A stretch of DNA of 64,000 nt from Ga0077527 sp964606765. Lineage in GTDB: Bacteria; Pseudomonadota; Gammaproteobacteria; Burkholderiales; SG8-41. Below the pieces are notes generated by a model. It was given only the letters and a program-made list of their open reading frames with translations, was not told the origin of the DNA and did no database searches. Numbering within the stretch: position 1 is the first letter of the stretch; every line of letters begins with the position of its first letter. The stretch spans positions 12,233 to 76,232 of the forward strand of contig CAZSIR010000002.1 of the NCBI GenBank assembly GCA_964606765.1. Reading direction: 5' to 3'. A program made the position numbers and the translations under genes. Below, in pieces: positions 1 to 8,100 of the stretch.

Positions 1-10
1 ATCCGCGGCG

Positions 11-736
11 TTGACCGGTCCGCGCGTTCGCGCTGCGTTCCGCACCGGCGCGCGTGAAGCGCTAGGTGTGCCTGCCGCAGTGCTGGGCGCCGGATTCCTC
101 GGTTATGGTTCGCTGGCGTCTGACGCCGGTTATTCCGTGTGGCTCACGCTGGCGGCCACTTTCGCCATCTGGGCCCTGCCCGGACAATTGGTGCTGATGG
201 AAATGCAGGCAGGGGGCGCAGCCGCGGCTGCCACCGTGCTGGCGGTATCGCTGAGCGCCGCGCGTTTTTTTCCGATGACGCTGACCCTGCTGCCGCTGAT
301 GCGCGACGGCAGCCGGCCGCGCCGCCTGTGGCAGTTCCTGCTGGCCGCGCAGCTGATATCGATGACCACCTGGGCGGTGGCGATGCGCCGCTTCGGCGAA
401 AGCGATCTTGGTAAAGCGGAATCCCGCTGGCAGTATTTCCTCGGCTTTTCCGCGGTGTGCATCGGATCGGCCGCAGTGTGCGCGACCATCGGCCAGCTGC
501 TGATCGGCGCCTTGCCGCCGCTGGCGCGTTACGGCCTCGCGCTGCTGACGCCGCTGTATTTTTTCGTCACGCTGGTCGGTGAAGCGCGCAACCGTTCCTC
601 GATCACGGCACTGGTTTGCGGCGCGGCGACGGCGCTGGGGCTGCACGTGGTGGCGCCGGGCTGGAGCCTGCTCGGCGCCGGATTCATCGGCGGCACGGCC
701 GCCTGGCTGTTGCAGCGACATGCACAACGCCGCTGA
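11..736 (+). CDS. azlC: AzlC-family branched-chain amino acid exporter, large subunit
   Basis: Predicted inner-membrane permease of the AzlC/BrnF type, which with a small AzlD/BrnE partner exports branched-chain amino acids. The protein (241 residues from a TTG at 11) is hydrophobic throughout, with about six or seven membrane segments and the early glycine-rich stretch GAGFLGYGSLA typical of the family. The frame is open to the left window edge, so the true start may lie outside; residues before GAREALG may not be all there is. It overlaps the next gene by 17 bases, and that gene is the AzlD-like partner, which supports the call. Family assignment is from sequence pattern; the substrate is inferred. 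Confidence 0.8.
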   Translation: MTGPRVRAAFRTGAREALGVPAAVLGAGFLGYGSLASDAGYSVWLTLAATFAIWALPGQLVLMEMQAGGAAAAATVLAVSLSAARFFPMTLTLLPLMRDGSRPRRLWQFLLAAQLISMTTWAVAMRRFGESDLGKAESRWQYFLGFSAVCIGSAAVCATIGQLLIGALPPLARYGLALLTPLYFFVTLVGEARNRSSITALVCGAATALGLHVVAPGWSLLGAGFIGGTAAWLLQRHAQRR

Positions 737-1061
737 ACTGTGGGGGCTGATGCTGGCCTGCGGCGCAGCGACCTGGCTGTGGCGCGGGCTTGGCGTATTG
801 CTGTCGGGCCGGCTCAATCCGCACAGCGCATTGTTCGAATGGGTGTCCTGCGTGGCCTATGCGCTGGTTGCGGGACTGATCGCGCGCATCATCGTTGCGC
901 CCTCGGGACTGCTGGCGCAGACCGCGCTGACGGATCGCCTGCTGGCCTGCGCGGTGGCTTTTGTCGCCTATCGCCTGGCCCGCCGCAACATGTTCGCCGG
1001 GCTGGTCAGCGGCGTCGCGTTTTTCATTGCGGCCGGCTATGTGCGGGGCGTCATCCATTAA
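720..1061 (+). CDS. azlD: AzlD-family transporter small subunit
   Basis: Small integral membrane protein of 113 residues with about four membrane segments, the usual size and make-up of the AzlD/BrnE partner of AzlC exporters. I chose the ATG at 720, which overlaps the 3-prime end of azlC by 17 bases. The longer open frame from 579 lies wholly inside azlC and its extra N-terminus is arginine-rich and unlike a membrane protein. The pair is probably translationally coupled. It is followed after 9 bases by a crotonase gene that is functionally unrelated. Confidence 0.78.
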   Translation: MHNAAELWGLMLACGAATWLWRGLGVLLSGRLNPHSALFEWVSCVAYALVAGLIARIIVAPSGLLAQTALTDRLLACAVAFVAYRLARRNMFAGLVSGVAFFIAAGYVRGVIH

Positions 1062-1070
1062 AATTGCGCC

Positions 1071-1856
1071 ATGAGCGGTGAAATTCTGCTGACGCGCGAT
1101 GGCCCGGTGGCGACGGTCACGCTGTCCAACCCCCCGAAACTGAACGCACTGACCGTCGCGATGTGGCGCGAGCTGGCAGCCGTGATGCGACGGCTGTCCG
1201 ACGAAGACGATCTGCGCTGCGCGGTGCTGCGCGGTGCAGGCACGGAAGCCTTTGCCGCCGGCGCCGACATTGCCGAATTCGCGACCGAACGCAACACTTT
1301 TGAGCAGGGCAAGGCCTATCACCGCGAACTGGTCTATGGCGCACTGCGTGCCGTCGGCGAATGCCGGCATCCCACGGTGGCGATGATCCATGGCGCCTGC
1401 GCCGGCGGCGGCCTGGAACTGGCCTGCCAGTGCGATTTTCGTCTCGCCGGCCACAGCGCGCGTTTCGGCGTGCCGATCAACCGCCTCGGTTTCGCGATTG
1501 CCTACGATGAACTCGCTGCGCTGTTGCCATTGGTCGGGCGTGCGGTGGCACTGGAAATCCTCGTTGAAGGGCGCATGTGGACGGCGGCGGAAGCCGAAGC
1601 CAAGGGGCTGCTGACGCGTCTGGTGGAAGATGAAAAACTGGCTGCGGAGACCGCGGCGACGGTGCAGCGCATCTGCGCCGGCGCGCCGCTGGTGGCGCGC
1701 TGGCACAAACAGTTCATCCGCAGGCTGACGCCGCAGCCGGCGCCGCTGAGCGCAGCGGAAGTCGATGCCAACTTCGATTACTTCAATACCGAGGATTACC
1801 GCATCGGTTACGATGCCTTCATCCACAAGCAGAAGCCCCGTTTCACGGGGCGCTGA
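1071..1856 (+). CDS. Enoyl-CoA hydratase/isomerase (crotonase) family protein
   Basis: Crotonase-fold protein of 261 residues. Visible marks are the oxyanion-hole regions (FAAGADIAEF near residues 61-70 and GACAGGGLEL near 108-117) and Glu116, which matches the first catalytic glutamate of enoyl-CoA hydratase. The position 20 residues later, where hydratases have the second glutamate (PEI), is Ile136 here (PIN). That makes a classical hydratase reaction doubtful; an isomerase, a decarboxylase or another acyl-CoA reaction is more likely. The next gene is a family III CoA-transferase 41 bases downstream, so both may serve one acyl-CoA degradation route. Substrate unknown. Confidence 0.85.
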   Translation: MSGEILLTRDGPVATVTLSNPPKLNALTVAMWRELAAVMRRLSDEDDLRCAVLRGAGTEAFAAGADIAEFATERNTFEQGKAYHRELVYGALRAVGECRHPTVAMIHGACAGGGLELACQCDFRLAGHSARFGVPINRLGFAIAYDELAALLPLVGRAVALEILVEGRMWTAAEAEAKGLLTRLVEDEKLAAETAATVQRICAGAPLVARWHKQFIRRLTPQPAPLSAAEVDANFDYFNTEDYRIGYDAFIHKQKPRFTGR

Positions 1857-1897
1857 ATTTTCTTTCTACTTTCTCTTTTCACTTTTCAGGAATCATC

Positions 1898-3121
1898 ATG
1901 GCCGGACCCTTGTCGCATATCAAAGTACTGGATCTCTCACGCGTACTCGCGGGACCCTGGACCGCACAGAACCTCGCCGACCTCGGCGCTGAAGTCATCA
2001 AGGTGGAGCGTCCCGGCAAGGGCGATGATTCGCGCGGTTATGCCCCGCCATTCCTCAAAGACGAACAGGGTCGGGAGACGAAAGAGGGCGCCTATTTCTG
2101 CGCAGCGAACCGCGGCAAGAAATCGATCACGGTGAACCTGAGCAAGCCCGAGGGCCAGCAGCTGGTGCGCGAACTGGCGAAAGGCGTCGACGTGCTGGTG
2201 GAGAACTACAAGGTGGGTGATCTGGCCCGTTATGGGCTTGGCTATGACGAGCTTTCCAAACTGAATCCCGGCCTGATCTACTGCTCGGTCACGGGTTTCG
2301 GCCAGACCGGTCCGTACAAGGATCGTCCCGGTTACGATTTCATGGCACAGGGCATGGGCGGGCTGATGAGCATCACCGGCGAAGCCGACGGCCTGCCGGG
2401 CGGCGGTCCGCAGCGTGTCGGCATTCCGATCATCGACATGACCACCGGCATGTACGCCAGCATCGCGATCTGTGCTGCGCTGGCCAACCGCGCGGTCACC
2501 GGCAAGGGGCAGTGGATTGATGTTGCGCTGCTCGACAGCTGCGTCGCCTTCCTCGCCAACCAGGCGATGAACTACTTTGCCACCGGCGAGTCGCCGGCGC
2601 GCATCGGCAACGCGCATCCGAACATCGTGCCGTACCAGACTTTCAAGACCAGTGACGGCGCCATCATCCTCGCCTGCGGCAACGATAATCTGTTCAACAA
2701 GTTCTGTGACGCCGCCGGCTGCGCCGAGCTGCCGAAGGATGCACGATTCGCCACCAATGCCGAGCGCGTGAAAAACCGCGTCGAGATCACGCGTCTGCTC
2801 AATGAAGTGTTTGCAAAACGCACGACCAAGGAATGGGTCAAGCTGCTGGATGATGCGGGTGTGGCCAACGGGCCGATCAACAGCATCAAGGAAGTGTTCG
2901 AGGAGCCGCAGGTGATTGCGCGCGGCTTGAAATTCGAGTTGCCGCACGCGGCCGCGGGGAAGGTATCCCTGGTCGCAAGCCCGATGCGGTTTTCCGGCAC
3001 ACCGCTGAAGCACGACATGCCGCCGCCCGTGGTGGGGCAGCACACCGACGAAATCCTGCGCAAGGTGCTCGGCAAAAACGACGCGGAAATCGCCGCATTG
3101 AAAGCGGCCGGCGCGGTTTAA
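1898..3121 (+). CDS. CaiB/BaiF (family III) CoA-transferase
   Basis: Cytosolic enzyme of 407 residues, full family length. It opens with PLSHIKVLDLSRVLAGP and carries GAEVIKVE and GDDSRGY, all typical of the CaiB/BaiF N-terminal domain. The conserved aspartate that forms the acyl-enzyme in this family is present in GIPIIDMTTG (about residue 180). Family members move CoA between a donor acyl-CoA and an organic acid. A good ribosome site (AGGA) lies 6 bases before the ATG. The gene follows a crotonase in the same direction and may work with it on one acyl-CoA. The specific acids cannot be told from sequence. Confidence 0.9.
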   Translation: MAGPLSHIKVLDLSRVLAGPWTAQNLADLGAEVIKVERPGKGDDSRGYAPPFLKDEQGRETKEGAYFCAANRGKKSITVNLSKPEGQQLVRELAKGVDVLVENYKVGDLARYGLGYDELSKLNPGLIYCSVTGFGQTGPYKDRPGYDFMAQGMGGLMSITGEADGLPGGGPQRVGIPIIDMTTGMYASIAICAALANRAVTGKGQWIDVALLDSCVAFLANQAMNYFATGESPARIGNAHPNIVPYQTFKTSDGAIILACGNDNLFNKFCDAAGCAELPKDARFATNAERVKNRVEITRLLNEVFAKRTTKEWVKLLDDAGVANGPINSIKEVFEEPQVIARGLKFELPHAAAGKVSLVASPMRFSGTPLKHDMPPPVVGQHTDEILRKVLGKNDAEIAALKAAGAV

Positions 3122-3142
3122 GCCGGGCGTCGTCCGGAGCGC

Positions 3143-3940
3143 CTAAAAAAAGCTGACCAGCATTTTTGTCGCCAGCAGAAACAGCAGCAGGGCAAAGATT
3201 TTTTTCAGCGTGGCGCCGGGCGTGCGGTGGGCCAGTTTTGCGCCGACCGGCGCCAGCAGCATGCTGGCGATGACGATGCCGGCGAGCCCGGGCAGGTAGA
3301 CAAACCCCAGGCTGTATTCCGGAATGTCCGGCTGACCCAGCCCGGTGACGACATAGCCGGCGGTGCCGGCTGCGGCCAGCGGCCAGCCGATGGCGGCCGC
3401 CGTGCCGATGGCCTCATGGATGCGGATGCCGCGTTTTGCCAGATAGGCGACCACCAGCGCCGCGCCGCCGGTGGCGGTGAGGCTGGATATGACGCCGATC
3501 ATGCCGGCGCGCAGGTTCATGCCGATCACCGACAGCGGGGCCGCACCTGGCTGCGGTTTTTTGCCGAACAGCATCTGCGCCGAAATATAGTAGATCAGCA
3601 GTGTGAACACCACGGTCAGCAGCCGCACGTCGAGCACGCTGGCCAGCAGCGCGCCGCCGAAAGTACCGACGACAATGCCCGGCGCCATCTGTTTCACCAT
3701 GTCCCAGTTCACGGCACGGTGCAGGTGATGCGCGCGCACGCTGGATACCGAAGTGAAGAGTATGGTCGCCATCGAGGTGCCCAGCGCGAGGTGCACGACC
3801 TGGTTCGCGGCAAAACCCTTGGCGGCATAGACAAAGGCCAGCACCGGCACCATCGCCGCGCCGCCGCCGATGCCCAGCAGTCCGGCAAAAAAACCGACAA
3901 AGGCGCCGAGGGCGAGGTAGGCCCACCACCATTCAAACAT
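3143..3940 (-). CDS. TauE/SafE-family sulfite/anion permease
   Basis: Integral membrane protein of 265 residues with about eight membrane segments in two similar halves. The first helix region has the glycine motif FFAGLLGIGGGAAMVPVL and the second half begins near GVISSLTATGGAALVV, the paired signature of the TauE/SafE (DUF81) family. Members move sulfite, sulfoacetate or other small organic anions; the substrate here is not evident. The gene converges on the CoA-transferase with a 21-base gap and lies 18 bases downstream of the EVE-domain gene on the same strand, so those two may be co-transcribed. Confidence 0.85.
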   Translation of the reverse strand: MFEWWWAYLALGAFVGFFAGLLGIGGGAAMVPVLAFVYAAKGFAANQVVHLALGTSMATILFTSVSSVRAHHLHRAVNWDMVKQMAPGIVVGTFGGALLASVLDVRLLTVVFTLLIYYISAQMLFGKKPQPGAAPLSVIGMNLRAGMIGVISSLTATGGAALVVAYLAKRGIRIHEAIGTAAAIGWPLAAAGTAGYVVTGLGQPDIPEYSLGFVYLPGLAGIVIASMLLAPVGAKLAHRTPGATLKKIFALLLFLLATKMLVSFF

Positions 3941-3958
3941 GAGGATCAGGCATCCCGG

Positions 3959-4411
3959 CTATTTCAGCAGGCCGAGGATGTACTTCCATTCATCGGGGTC
4001 GACCGGGGTGATCGACAGCCGGTTGCCTTTGGCCAGCAGGCGCATTTTGGCCAGGGCCTTGTGTCCGCGGAGGGCGGTCAGGGTCACCGGCTTTGTTTTT
4101 TTGACAAAGCGGAAATCGACGTGCAGCCAGCGCGGATTGTCGGGCGTCGCCTTGTCGTCGAAATATTTGCTCTTGCGGTCGAACTGCGTGGCGTCGGGGT
4201 AGGCCGTTTTGCCGACTTCGGCGATGCCGACGATGGCCGGTTCTTCGCAGTTGGAGTGATAGAAAAACGCCTGGTCGCCGGGTTTCATCTGGTCGCGCAT
4301 GAAATTGCGCGCCTGGTAATTGCGGATGCCGGTCCAGGGCGTGGTTTTGTCGCGGGCGAGGTCATCGATGCTGTAGGCATCGGGTTCGGATTTGATCAGC
4401 CAGTAGCGCAT
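3959..4411 (-). CDS. EVE-domain protein (thymocyte nuclear protein 1 type)
   Basis: Small soluble protein of 150 residues made of a single EVE domain, related to PUA domains and thought to bind modified nucleotides. It starts with the family hallmark MRYWLIKSEPD and has GIRNYQARNFMR, GDQAFFYHSN and IVGIAEV in order. I placed the start at the ATG at 4411, because the six extra residues upstream (from 4429) come before the conserved first strand. It lies downstream of 6S RNA and zapA on the same strand. The cellular role of bacterial stand-alone EVE proteins is not settled. Confidence 0.88.
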   Translation of the reverse strand: MRYWLIKSEPDAYSIDDLARDKTTPWTGIRNYQARNFMRDQMKPGDQAFFYHSNCEEPAIVGIAEVGKTAYPDATQFDRKSKYFDDKATPDNPRWLHVDFRFVKKTKPVTLTALRGHKALAKMRLLAKGNRLSITPVDPDEWKYILGLLK

Positions 4412-4440
4412 GTTTTTGTGAAGGAGCACGAAAAAGCGTT

Positions 4441-4571
4441 AGCCACAGAGGGCACAGAGTTCACGGAGAAAATCGGGACGCGATGCATTTTCACATGCAT
4501 TGACGCCAATAAGTGAGGCAGGCACGGGCAACTCTTGAGACCCCTCTGTGTTCTCTGTGACCTCTGTGGCT
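4441..4571. repeat. Inverted repeat with CACAGAG arms, MITE-like
   Basis: The left arm (4441-4468) reads AGCCACAGAGGGCACAGAG and onward. The right arm (4544-4571) is its reverse complement with 24 of 28 positions matching. Each arm itself contains short repeats of CACAGAG. About 75 bases lie between the arms, including ATGCATTTTCACATGCAT. The element fills most of the space between the EVE gene and the 6S RNA terminator. Palindromic elements built on this word are, to my knowledge, scattered through many proteobacterial genomes; mobility is inference. Confidence 0.65.
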
Positions 4572-4598
4572 GAAGTTGTTGTTTGGTTGTTTGTCGCG

Positions 4599-4632
4599 CA
4601 CAAAAAAAATGCGGCTGTGCCGCATCAGGCCC
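4599..4632 (-). terminator. Rho-independent terminator of the 6S RNA gene
   Basis: On the minus strand ATGCGGC, a 4-base loop ACA(G) and GCCGCAT form a tight stem followed by a run of eight T. It lies just beyond the predicted 3-prime end of 6S RNA. Confidence 0.75.
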
Positions 4633-4635
4633 TGA

Positions 4636-4818
4636 TGGGGTCCCCCGCATGTGCCGTCGCAGACCAGCATCCTGAACCTGAGGTTCAAGGCGGCCACCTT
4701 CCGAGTTTCTTCAGGCGCATCCGACGTGGGATGTGCACACCGAAACTGCTGTGGTCGGCGACCAAAGCGATGTTATTGGCTCAAAGAGTATATGGCCCGG
4801 ACAAACACCGCAGGGGAA
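4636..4818 (-). ncRNA. ssrS: 6S RNA
   Basis: The minus strand carries a 180-odd-base sequence with the 3-prime-half hallmark of 6S RNA: CCTTGAACCTCAGGTTCA, then a CTGCGACGGCA-like stretch and a G-rich closing strand. The closing strand (near 4641-4655) can pair with CCCCTGCGGTG at the 5-prime end (near 4806-4816). The molecule mimics an open promoter and binds sigma70 RNA polymerase in stationary phase. Its place directly downstream of zapA and before an EVE-domain gene is a common betaproteobacterial arrangement. Ends are estimated from the closing stem and are good to within about 10 bases. Confidence 0.85.
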
Positions 4819-4889
4819 ACGTTGCACGACTCAGGATCAGGAGAATCCGGCGGAAAAGCGCGGCAGAACACCACAGCAAAAAACCACAA

Positions 4890-5201
4890 CTAGAACAGCT
4901 TTGCCTGCTCCGCCATCGCCTGATCGATGGTCGTTTCCATGCGCTGGATTCTACGCTTGGTTTCCGCGATGTCAAAGTTGCCGCCGACTTTCATCGAGAG
5001 AAATTCGTGGGTGATGTTGAGCGCCGCCATGATGGCGACGCGCTCGAGGCCGATGACTTTGCCGCGATCACGGATTTCCTGCATTTTTGCGTTCAGGTAC
5101 TCAACGGCTTCGAGCAGACCTTTCTGCTCATGCTCCGCACAAGCGACGCGAAATTCGCGCCCCATGATGTTGATCTGCAAACCCTTTGGGTCGGCGCTCA
5201 T
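4890..5201 (-). CDS. zapA: Cell division protein ZapA
   Basis: Protein of 103 residues that binds FtsZ and promotes bundling at the division ring. The N-terminal part has the family core KGLQINIMGREFRVACAEHE, followed by the helix YLNAKMQEIRDRGKVIGLERVAIMAALNI and a C-terminal coiled coil, as in known ZapA proteins of about 100-110 residues. The ATG at 5201 overlaps the stop codon of the zapB-like gene (ATGA), which shows coupling. 6S RNA follows on the same strand after about 70 bases. Confidence 0.92.
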   Translation of the reverse strand: MSADPKGLQINIMGREFRVACAEHEQKGLLEAVEYLNAKMQEIRDRGKVIGLERVAIMAALNITHEFLSMKVGGNFDIAETKRRIQRMETTIDQAMAEQAKLF

Positions 5202-5398
5202 GTTTCCTCAGCGGGGATCTGCCGGACGATCTGCTCCAGCCGGTCGCTGGCGGCAGTGATTTTTTCTTCGAGCTGCTTGTTGCGATGGAGGGTCGAAGCC
5301 AGTTCCTGGCGCAGTCGCTGCGTATCGTCGCGCAGGCGCTGGTTGATCTCGACAAATTGCGCGAGTTTGTCCTCCAGTGCCTTGAGTTCGGCTTCCAT
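5198..5398 (-). CDS. ZapB-like coiled-coil cell division protein (TIGR02449 type)
   Basis: A 66-residue protein that is almost entirely coiled coil (MEAELKALEDKLAQFVEIN onward, heptads to near the end). This size, composition and position before zapA fit the TIGR02449 family, thought to be a ZapB counterpart at the division ring. I start it at the ATG at 5398 rather than the TTG at 5434, because a strong promoter (-35 at 5429-5434, -10 at 5405-5410) overlaps the longer version. With that promoter the transcript would begin at or within a base or two of the ATG, so the message may be leaderless. Confidence 0.8.
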   Translation of the reverse strand: MEAELKALEDKLAQFVEINQRLRDDTQRLRQELASTLHRNKQLEEKITAASDRLEQIVRQIPAEET

Positions 5399-5404
5399 GC
5401 GCGC

Positions 5405-5434
5405 ACTATAGTGGGGAAAATCCTGAAGGGTCAA
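5405..5434 (-). promoter_or_regulatory. Sigma70-type promoter of the zapB-like/zapA operon
   Basis: Minus strand TTGACC (5434-5429), an 18-base spacer, then TATAGT (5410-5405). This is close to consensus. The predicted start of transcription falls at about 5397-5399, coinciding with the ATG of the zapB-like gene. Confidence 0.7.
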
Positions 5435-5605
5435 CAGTTAACGGGGGGTTTTGAAAGTAACTTGAGACATTCGGTGGTAAATCGGCAACGCCGGAGCAGA
5501 AGACCGCATTGGTGTTTGCTTGCGCTCCCCGGCCAACCTGATAACCATTTGTTTTTATTCAATAAATAACTTGCTGCGGAGGCCGATTATTCGCCCGGCA
5601 TACGC

Positions 5606-5611
5606 TACAAT
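5606..5611 (+). promoter_or_regulatory. Possible -10 element for the btuB leader
   Basis: TACAAT lies about 45 bases before the conserved riboswitch core, but no convincing -35 is seen 17 bases upstream (CCGATT). The stretch 5435-5600 otherwise holds no gene I can support. Confidence 0.3.
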
Positions 5612-5654
5612 CCGCCCTGTCCAGGACGGCCGCGACCGCAAGCGGATGGTTCTG

Positions 5655-5860
5655 GACGCGTTTCAGGTGCCGGCTTTCCTTCGGGAAAGCTGGTTAAACG
5701 GGAAACAGGTGCGGTTTCATCACCCAAGCCTGTGCTGCCCCCGCAACGGTAAGCGATCGGCATCCAGAACAGCGGATGCGCTGCCTGTCAGCAGCCACTG
5801 TGTCGAAGCGGACATGGGAAGGCGACATTGCAGATTCGTGAGCCCGGAGACCGGCCTGTC
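5655..5860 (+). promoter_or_regulatory. Cobalamin riboswitch
   Basis: A typical B12-sensing leader. In order it has AGGTGCCGG with its closing arm, the stretch GCTGCCCCCGCAACGGTAAG, the B12 box GCCACTG at about 5793-5799, GACATGGGAAGGCG, and the 3-prime CCCGGAGACCGGCCTG arm. Binding of adenosylcobalamin is expected to shut off the gene downstream. About 150 bases separate the aptamer from the btuB ATG and must contain the expression platform. They include CATGTTCATG and other short inverted repeats. Confidence 0.9.
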
Positions 5861-6007
5861 ACGTCGTCAGGAACAGTCGCGCAGGGCGGCCAACCGGATA
5901 TGCACGTCATGTTCATGACGGGCGCACTTCCTACCGGTCTGCTCTCACGGCGATTCCTTTGTGTGGCACACAGCGTGCGGCGGGCACGCGCAATCAAGGA
6001 AATCAGC

Positions 6008-7984
6008 ATGAAGAGTGTTTATCCCATTGCCGCAGCGTTATGTGCGGCTTCCGTTTCCGGCCATGCGGCCGAACCCGCGGTTCCGGTCAGCGAGTTGTCC
6101 ACGGTGGTGGTGACCGCCACGCGTTTTCCCGACGACCAGCGCCGGTTTCCGGTCGGCGTCACGGTGATCACCGCGGAAGACATCCGCAACAGCACGGCCA
6201 GCACGGTGCCTGAACTGCTGCGCATGGTGCCGGGGGTGCAGACGCGCGATCTGTCCGGCACGCCCAACCTGCAGGTCGATCTGCGCGGTTTCGGCATTTT
6301 CGGCGACCAGAACACGCTGGTGCTGCTCGACGGCCAGCGCATCAGTGAAAACGAACAGCTCACGGTGAACTGGGCATCGATTCCGCTCGACGCCATCGAA
6401 CGCATCGAGGTGATGCGCGGCAGCGGCGCGGTGCTCTACGGCGCCGGCGCCACCGGCGGCACCATCAACATCATCACCAAGGCGCCGAAGCCGGGCGCCA
6501 GGGATGGGTTCATCGAAGGCGGCATCGGCAGCTATCGCACCCGTGATGCGCGCATCGGCGCCAACATTGCCGGCGAACGCACCGGCCTGCGCCTGACCAT
6601 GGCGCGCCGTGAAAGCGACAACTATCGGGACAACAACAAGCTGCGCATCGACAGCGCGCAGCTCGACTGGCGTTATACCGGTGACGATGGCGGCATCTCG
6701 CTGAAGGCGGGCGCGGATGACCAGCACTCCGAATTGCCGGGGTCGATCAGCGAGGCGCAGATTGCGGCCAATCGCCGGCAGGCCGCGTTGCCCGGCGATT
6801 TTGCCGACCTGCGCGGAGGGTATCTCAATCTCGGCGGCACGTACCGGCTCGGGCAAAGCGAAGTGGCGGCCAATCTCTCCTACCGGGAAAAAGACACGGA
6901 CTCGTCGTTTTTCGTGGCTTCGCCGTTCCGCAACAATGTGCAGACCCATACACGGCAACTGCTGTTCACGCCGCGGGTGAAAATTCCCCATCAGCTTGGC
7001 GGATGGAGCAACACGCTGGTGGCCGGTGTTGACCTCGAAGACTGGGATTTCCAGGGTAATGCCGGTCCGTCCACCGTGGGCCGTCCCCAGGCCACGCAGC
7101 GCAGTGATGCGCTCTATGCACAGCATACGACGGTGTTCGGCAGCGGCACTGCGCTGGCCATCGGCGCGCGCGGCCAAAGGGTGACTTACAGCGTCGCGGA
7201 TCCGGCGAATGCCGCCGCCTTGGCGGAGCGCAAGCGCAACCTCGACGCCTACGAGCTGGCGCTGCGCCAGCCGCTGGGCGGCGGCTGGTCGATCTACGGA
7301 AAAATCGGCAGCAGTTTCCGCGTGCCCAATGTCAATGACAACTACAGCCTGTTCACGGCCACGGTGAACCTGCTGGAGCCGCAGACCGCGCGCGACCGCG
7401 AGCTGGGGGTGGAAGCCCAACGCGGCGCATCGCGCTACCGCGTCGCCATGTACGAAATCGAACTGGAGAACGAAATCCTGCTGGACCCCGTGACATTCAC
7501 CAACCGCAACCTGCCGCCGACGCGGCGGCGCGGGGTCGAGGCCGAAGCGCGCTGGCAGCCGGTGAGCGGGGTTGACCTGTCCGCGGGCTATACCTATGCC
7601 GAAGCCGAATTCCGTTCCGGCAGTTTCGGCGGCACGCCGATTGCCGGCAATGACGTGCCGCTGGTGCCGCGCCATGCCCTGAGCCTGGGCGCGGGCTGGA
7701 AGTTTGCGGCGCGCACACGCATCGATGCTGCGCTGCGTTACACCGGCGAGCAGCGCTACGACGGCGACGAGCTGAACGCCTTCAACCAGAAAATGCCGGC
7801 GTATACCGTCGTCGATCTGAAGCTGGGTCACGATCAGGGCGACTGGCGCTTCGCCGCCGGCGTGCTGAACCTGTTCAACGAGCATTATTTTTCCTATGGC
7901 GTGTTCACCGGATTTCCGACGTACTCGGCATTGCCGGCGCCGGAGCGCGCCATTTTTGTGACGGCGCGCTATACCTTCCGTTAG
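6008..7984 (+). CDS. btuB: TonB-dependent vitamin B12 receptor BtuB
   Basis: Outer-membrane gated beta-barrel of 658 residues for uptake of cobalamin. Residues 1-20 form a signal peptide ending near GHAAEP, and the TonB box region STVVVTATR follows at about 31-39. The plug domain (FPVGVTVITAEDIRNS, then LRGFG, VLLDGQRI, IERIEVMRGSGAVLYG and GGTINIITK) runs to about residue 160. The barrel follows and ends in FVTARYTFR. I start at the ATG at 6008; the longer frame from 5828 runs into the riboswitch. The cobalamin riboswitch directly upstream gives the specificity. A terminator follows. No other B12 genes are in the window. Confidence 0.93.
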   Translation: MKSVYPIAAALCAASVSGHAAEPAVPVSELSTVVVTATRFPDDQRRFPVGVTVITAEDIRNSTASTVPELLRMVPGVQTRDLSGTPNLQVDLRGFGIFGDQNTLVLLDGQRISENEQLTVNWASIPLDAIERIEVMRGSGAVLYGAGATGGTINIITKAPKPGARDGFIEGGIGSYRTRDARIGANIAGERTGLRLTMARRESDNYRDNNKLRIDSAQLDWRYTGDDGGISLKAGADDQHSELPGSISEAQIAANRRQAALPGDFADLRGGYLNLGGTYRLGQSEVAANLSYREKDTDSSFFVASPFRNNVQTHTRQLLFTPRVKIPHQLGGWSNTLVAGVDLEDWDFQGNAGPSTVGRPQATQRSDALYAQHTTVFGSGTALAIGARGQRVTYSVADPANAAALAERKRNLDAYELALRQPLGGGWSIYGKIGSSFRVPNVNDNYSLFTATVNLLEPQTARDRELGVEAQRGASRYRVAMYEIELENEILLDPVTFTNRNLPPTRRRGVEAEARWQPVSGVDLSAGYTYAEAEFRSGSFGGTPIAGNDVPLVPRHALSLGAGWKFAARTRIDAALRYTGEQRYDGDELNAFNQKMPAYTVVDLKLGHDQGDWRFAAGVLNLFNEHYFSYGVFTGFPTYSALPAPERAIFVTARYTFR

Positions 7985-8005
7985 CCGGCCCGAACCGCCG
8001 CTTTC

Positions 8006-8032
8006 AAAGCCGCGCCCCGCGCGGCTTTTTTT
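8006..8032 (+). terminator. Rho-independent terminator after btuB
   Basis: AAAGCCGCGC, a short CC loop and GCGCGGCTTT form a strong GC stem followed by a T run. It lies 22 bases after the btuB stop. Confidence 0.85.
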
Positions 8033-8100
8033 GTTGCGGCACGCCGGGCGCATCGGCGCAGCTTTCCCTTTGTTATCAAAAGTTTGCTATCGTTCGCCCT

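Noticed and set aside
4548..5411. A 287-codon plus-strand frame over 6S RNA, zapA and the zapB-like gene
   Set aside because: It crosses a structural RNA and two well-supported genes on the other strand and has no protein-like features.
6038..8053. A 671-codon open frame on the minus strand opposite btuB
   Set aside because: It is a shadow of the GC-rich btuB gene. Its translation is rich in His, Arg and Gln without domain structure, while the plus strand has a full receptor.
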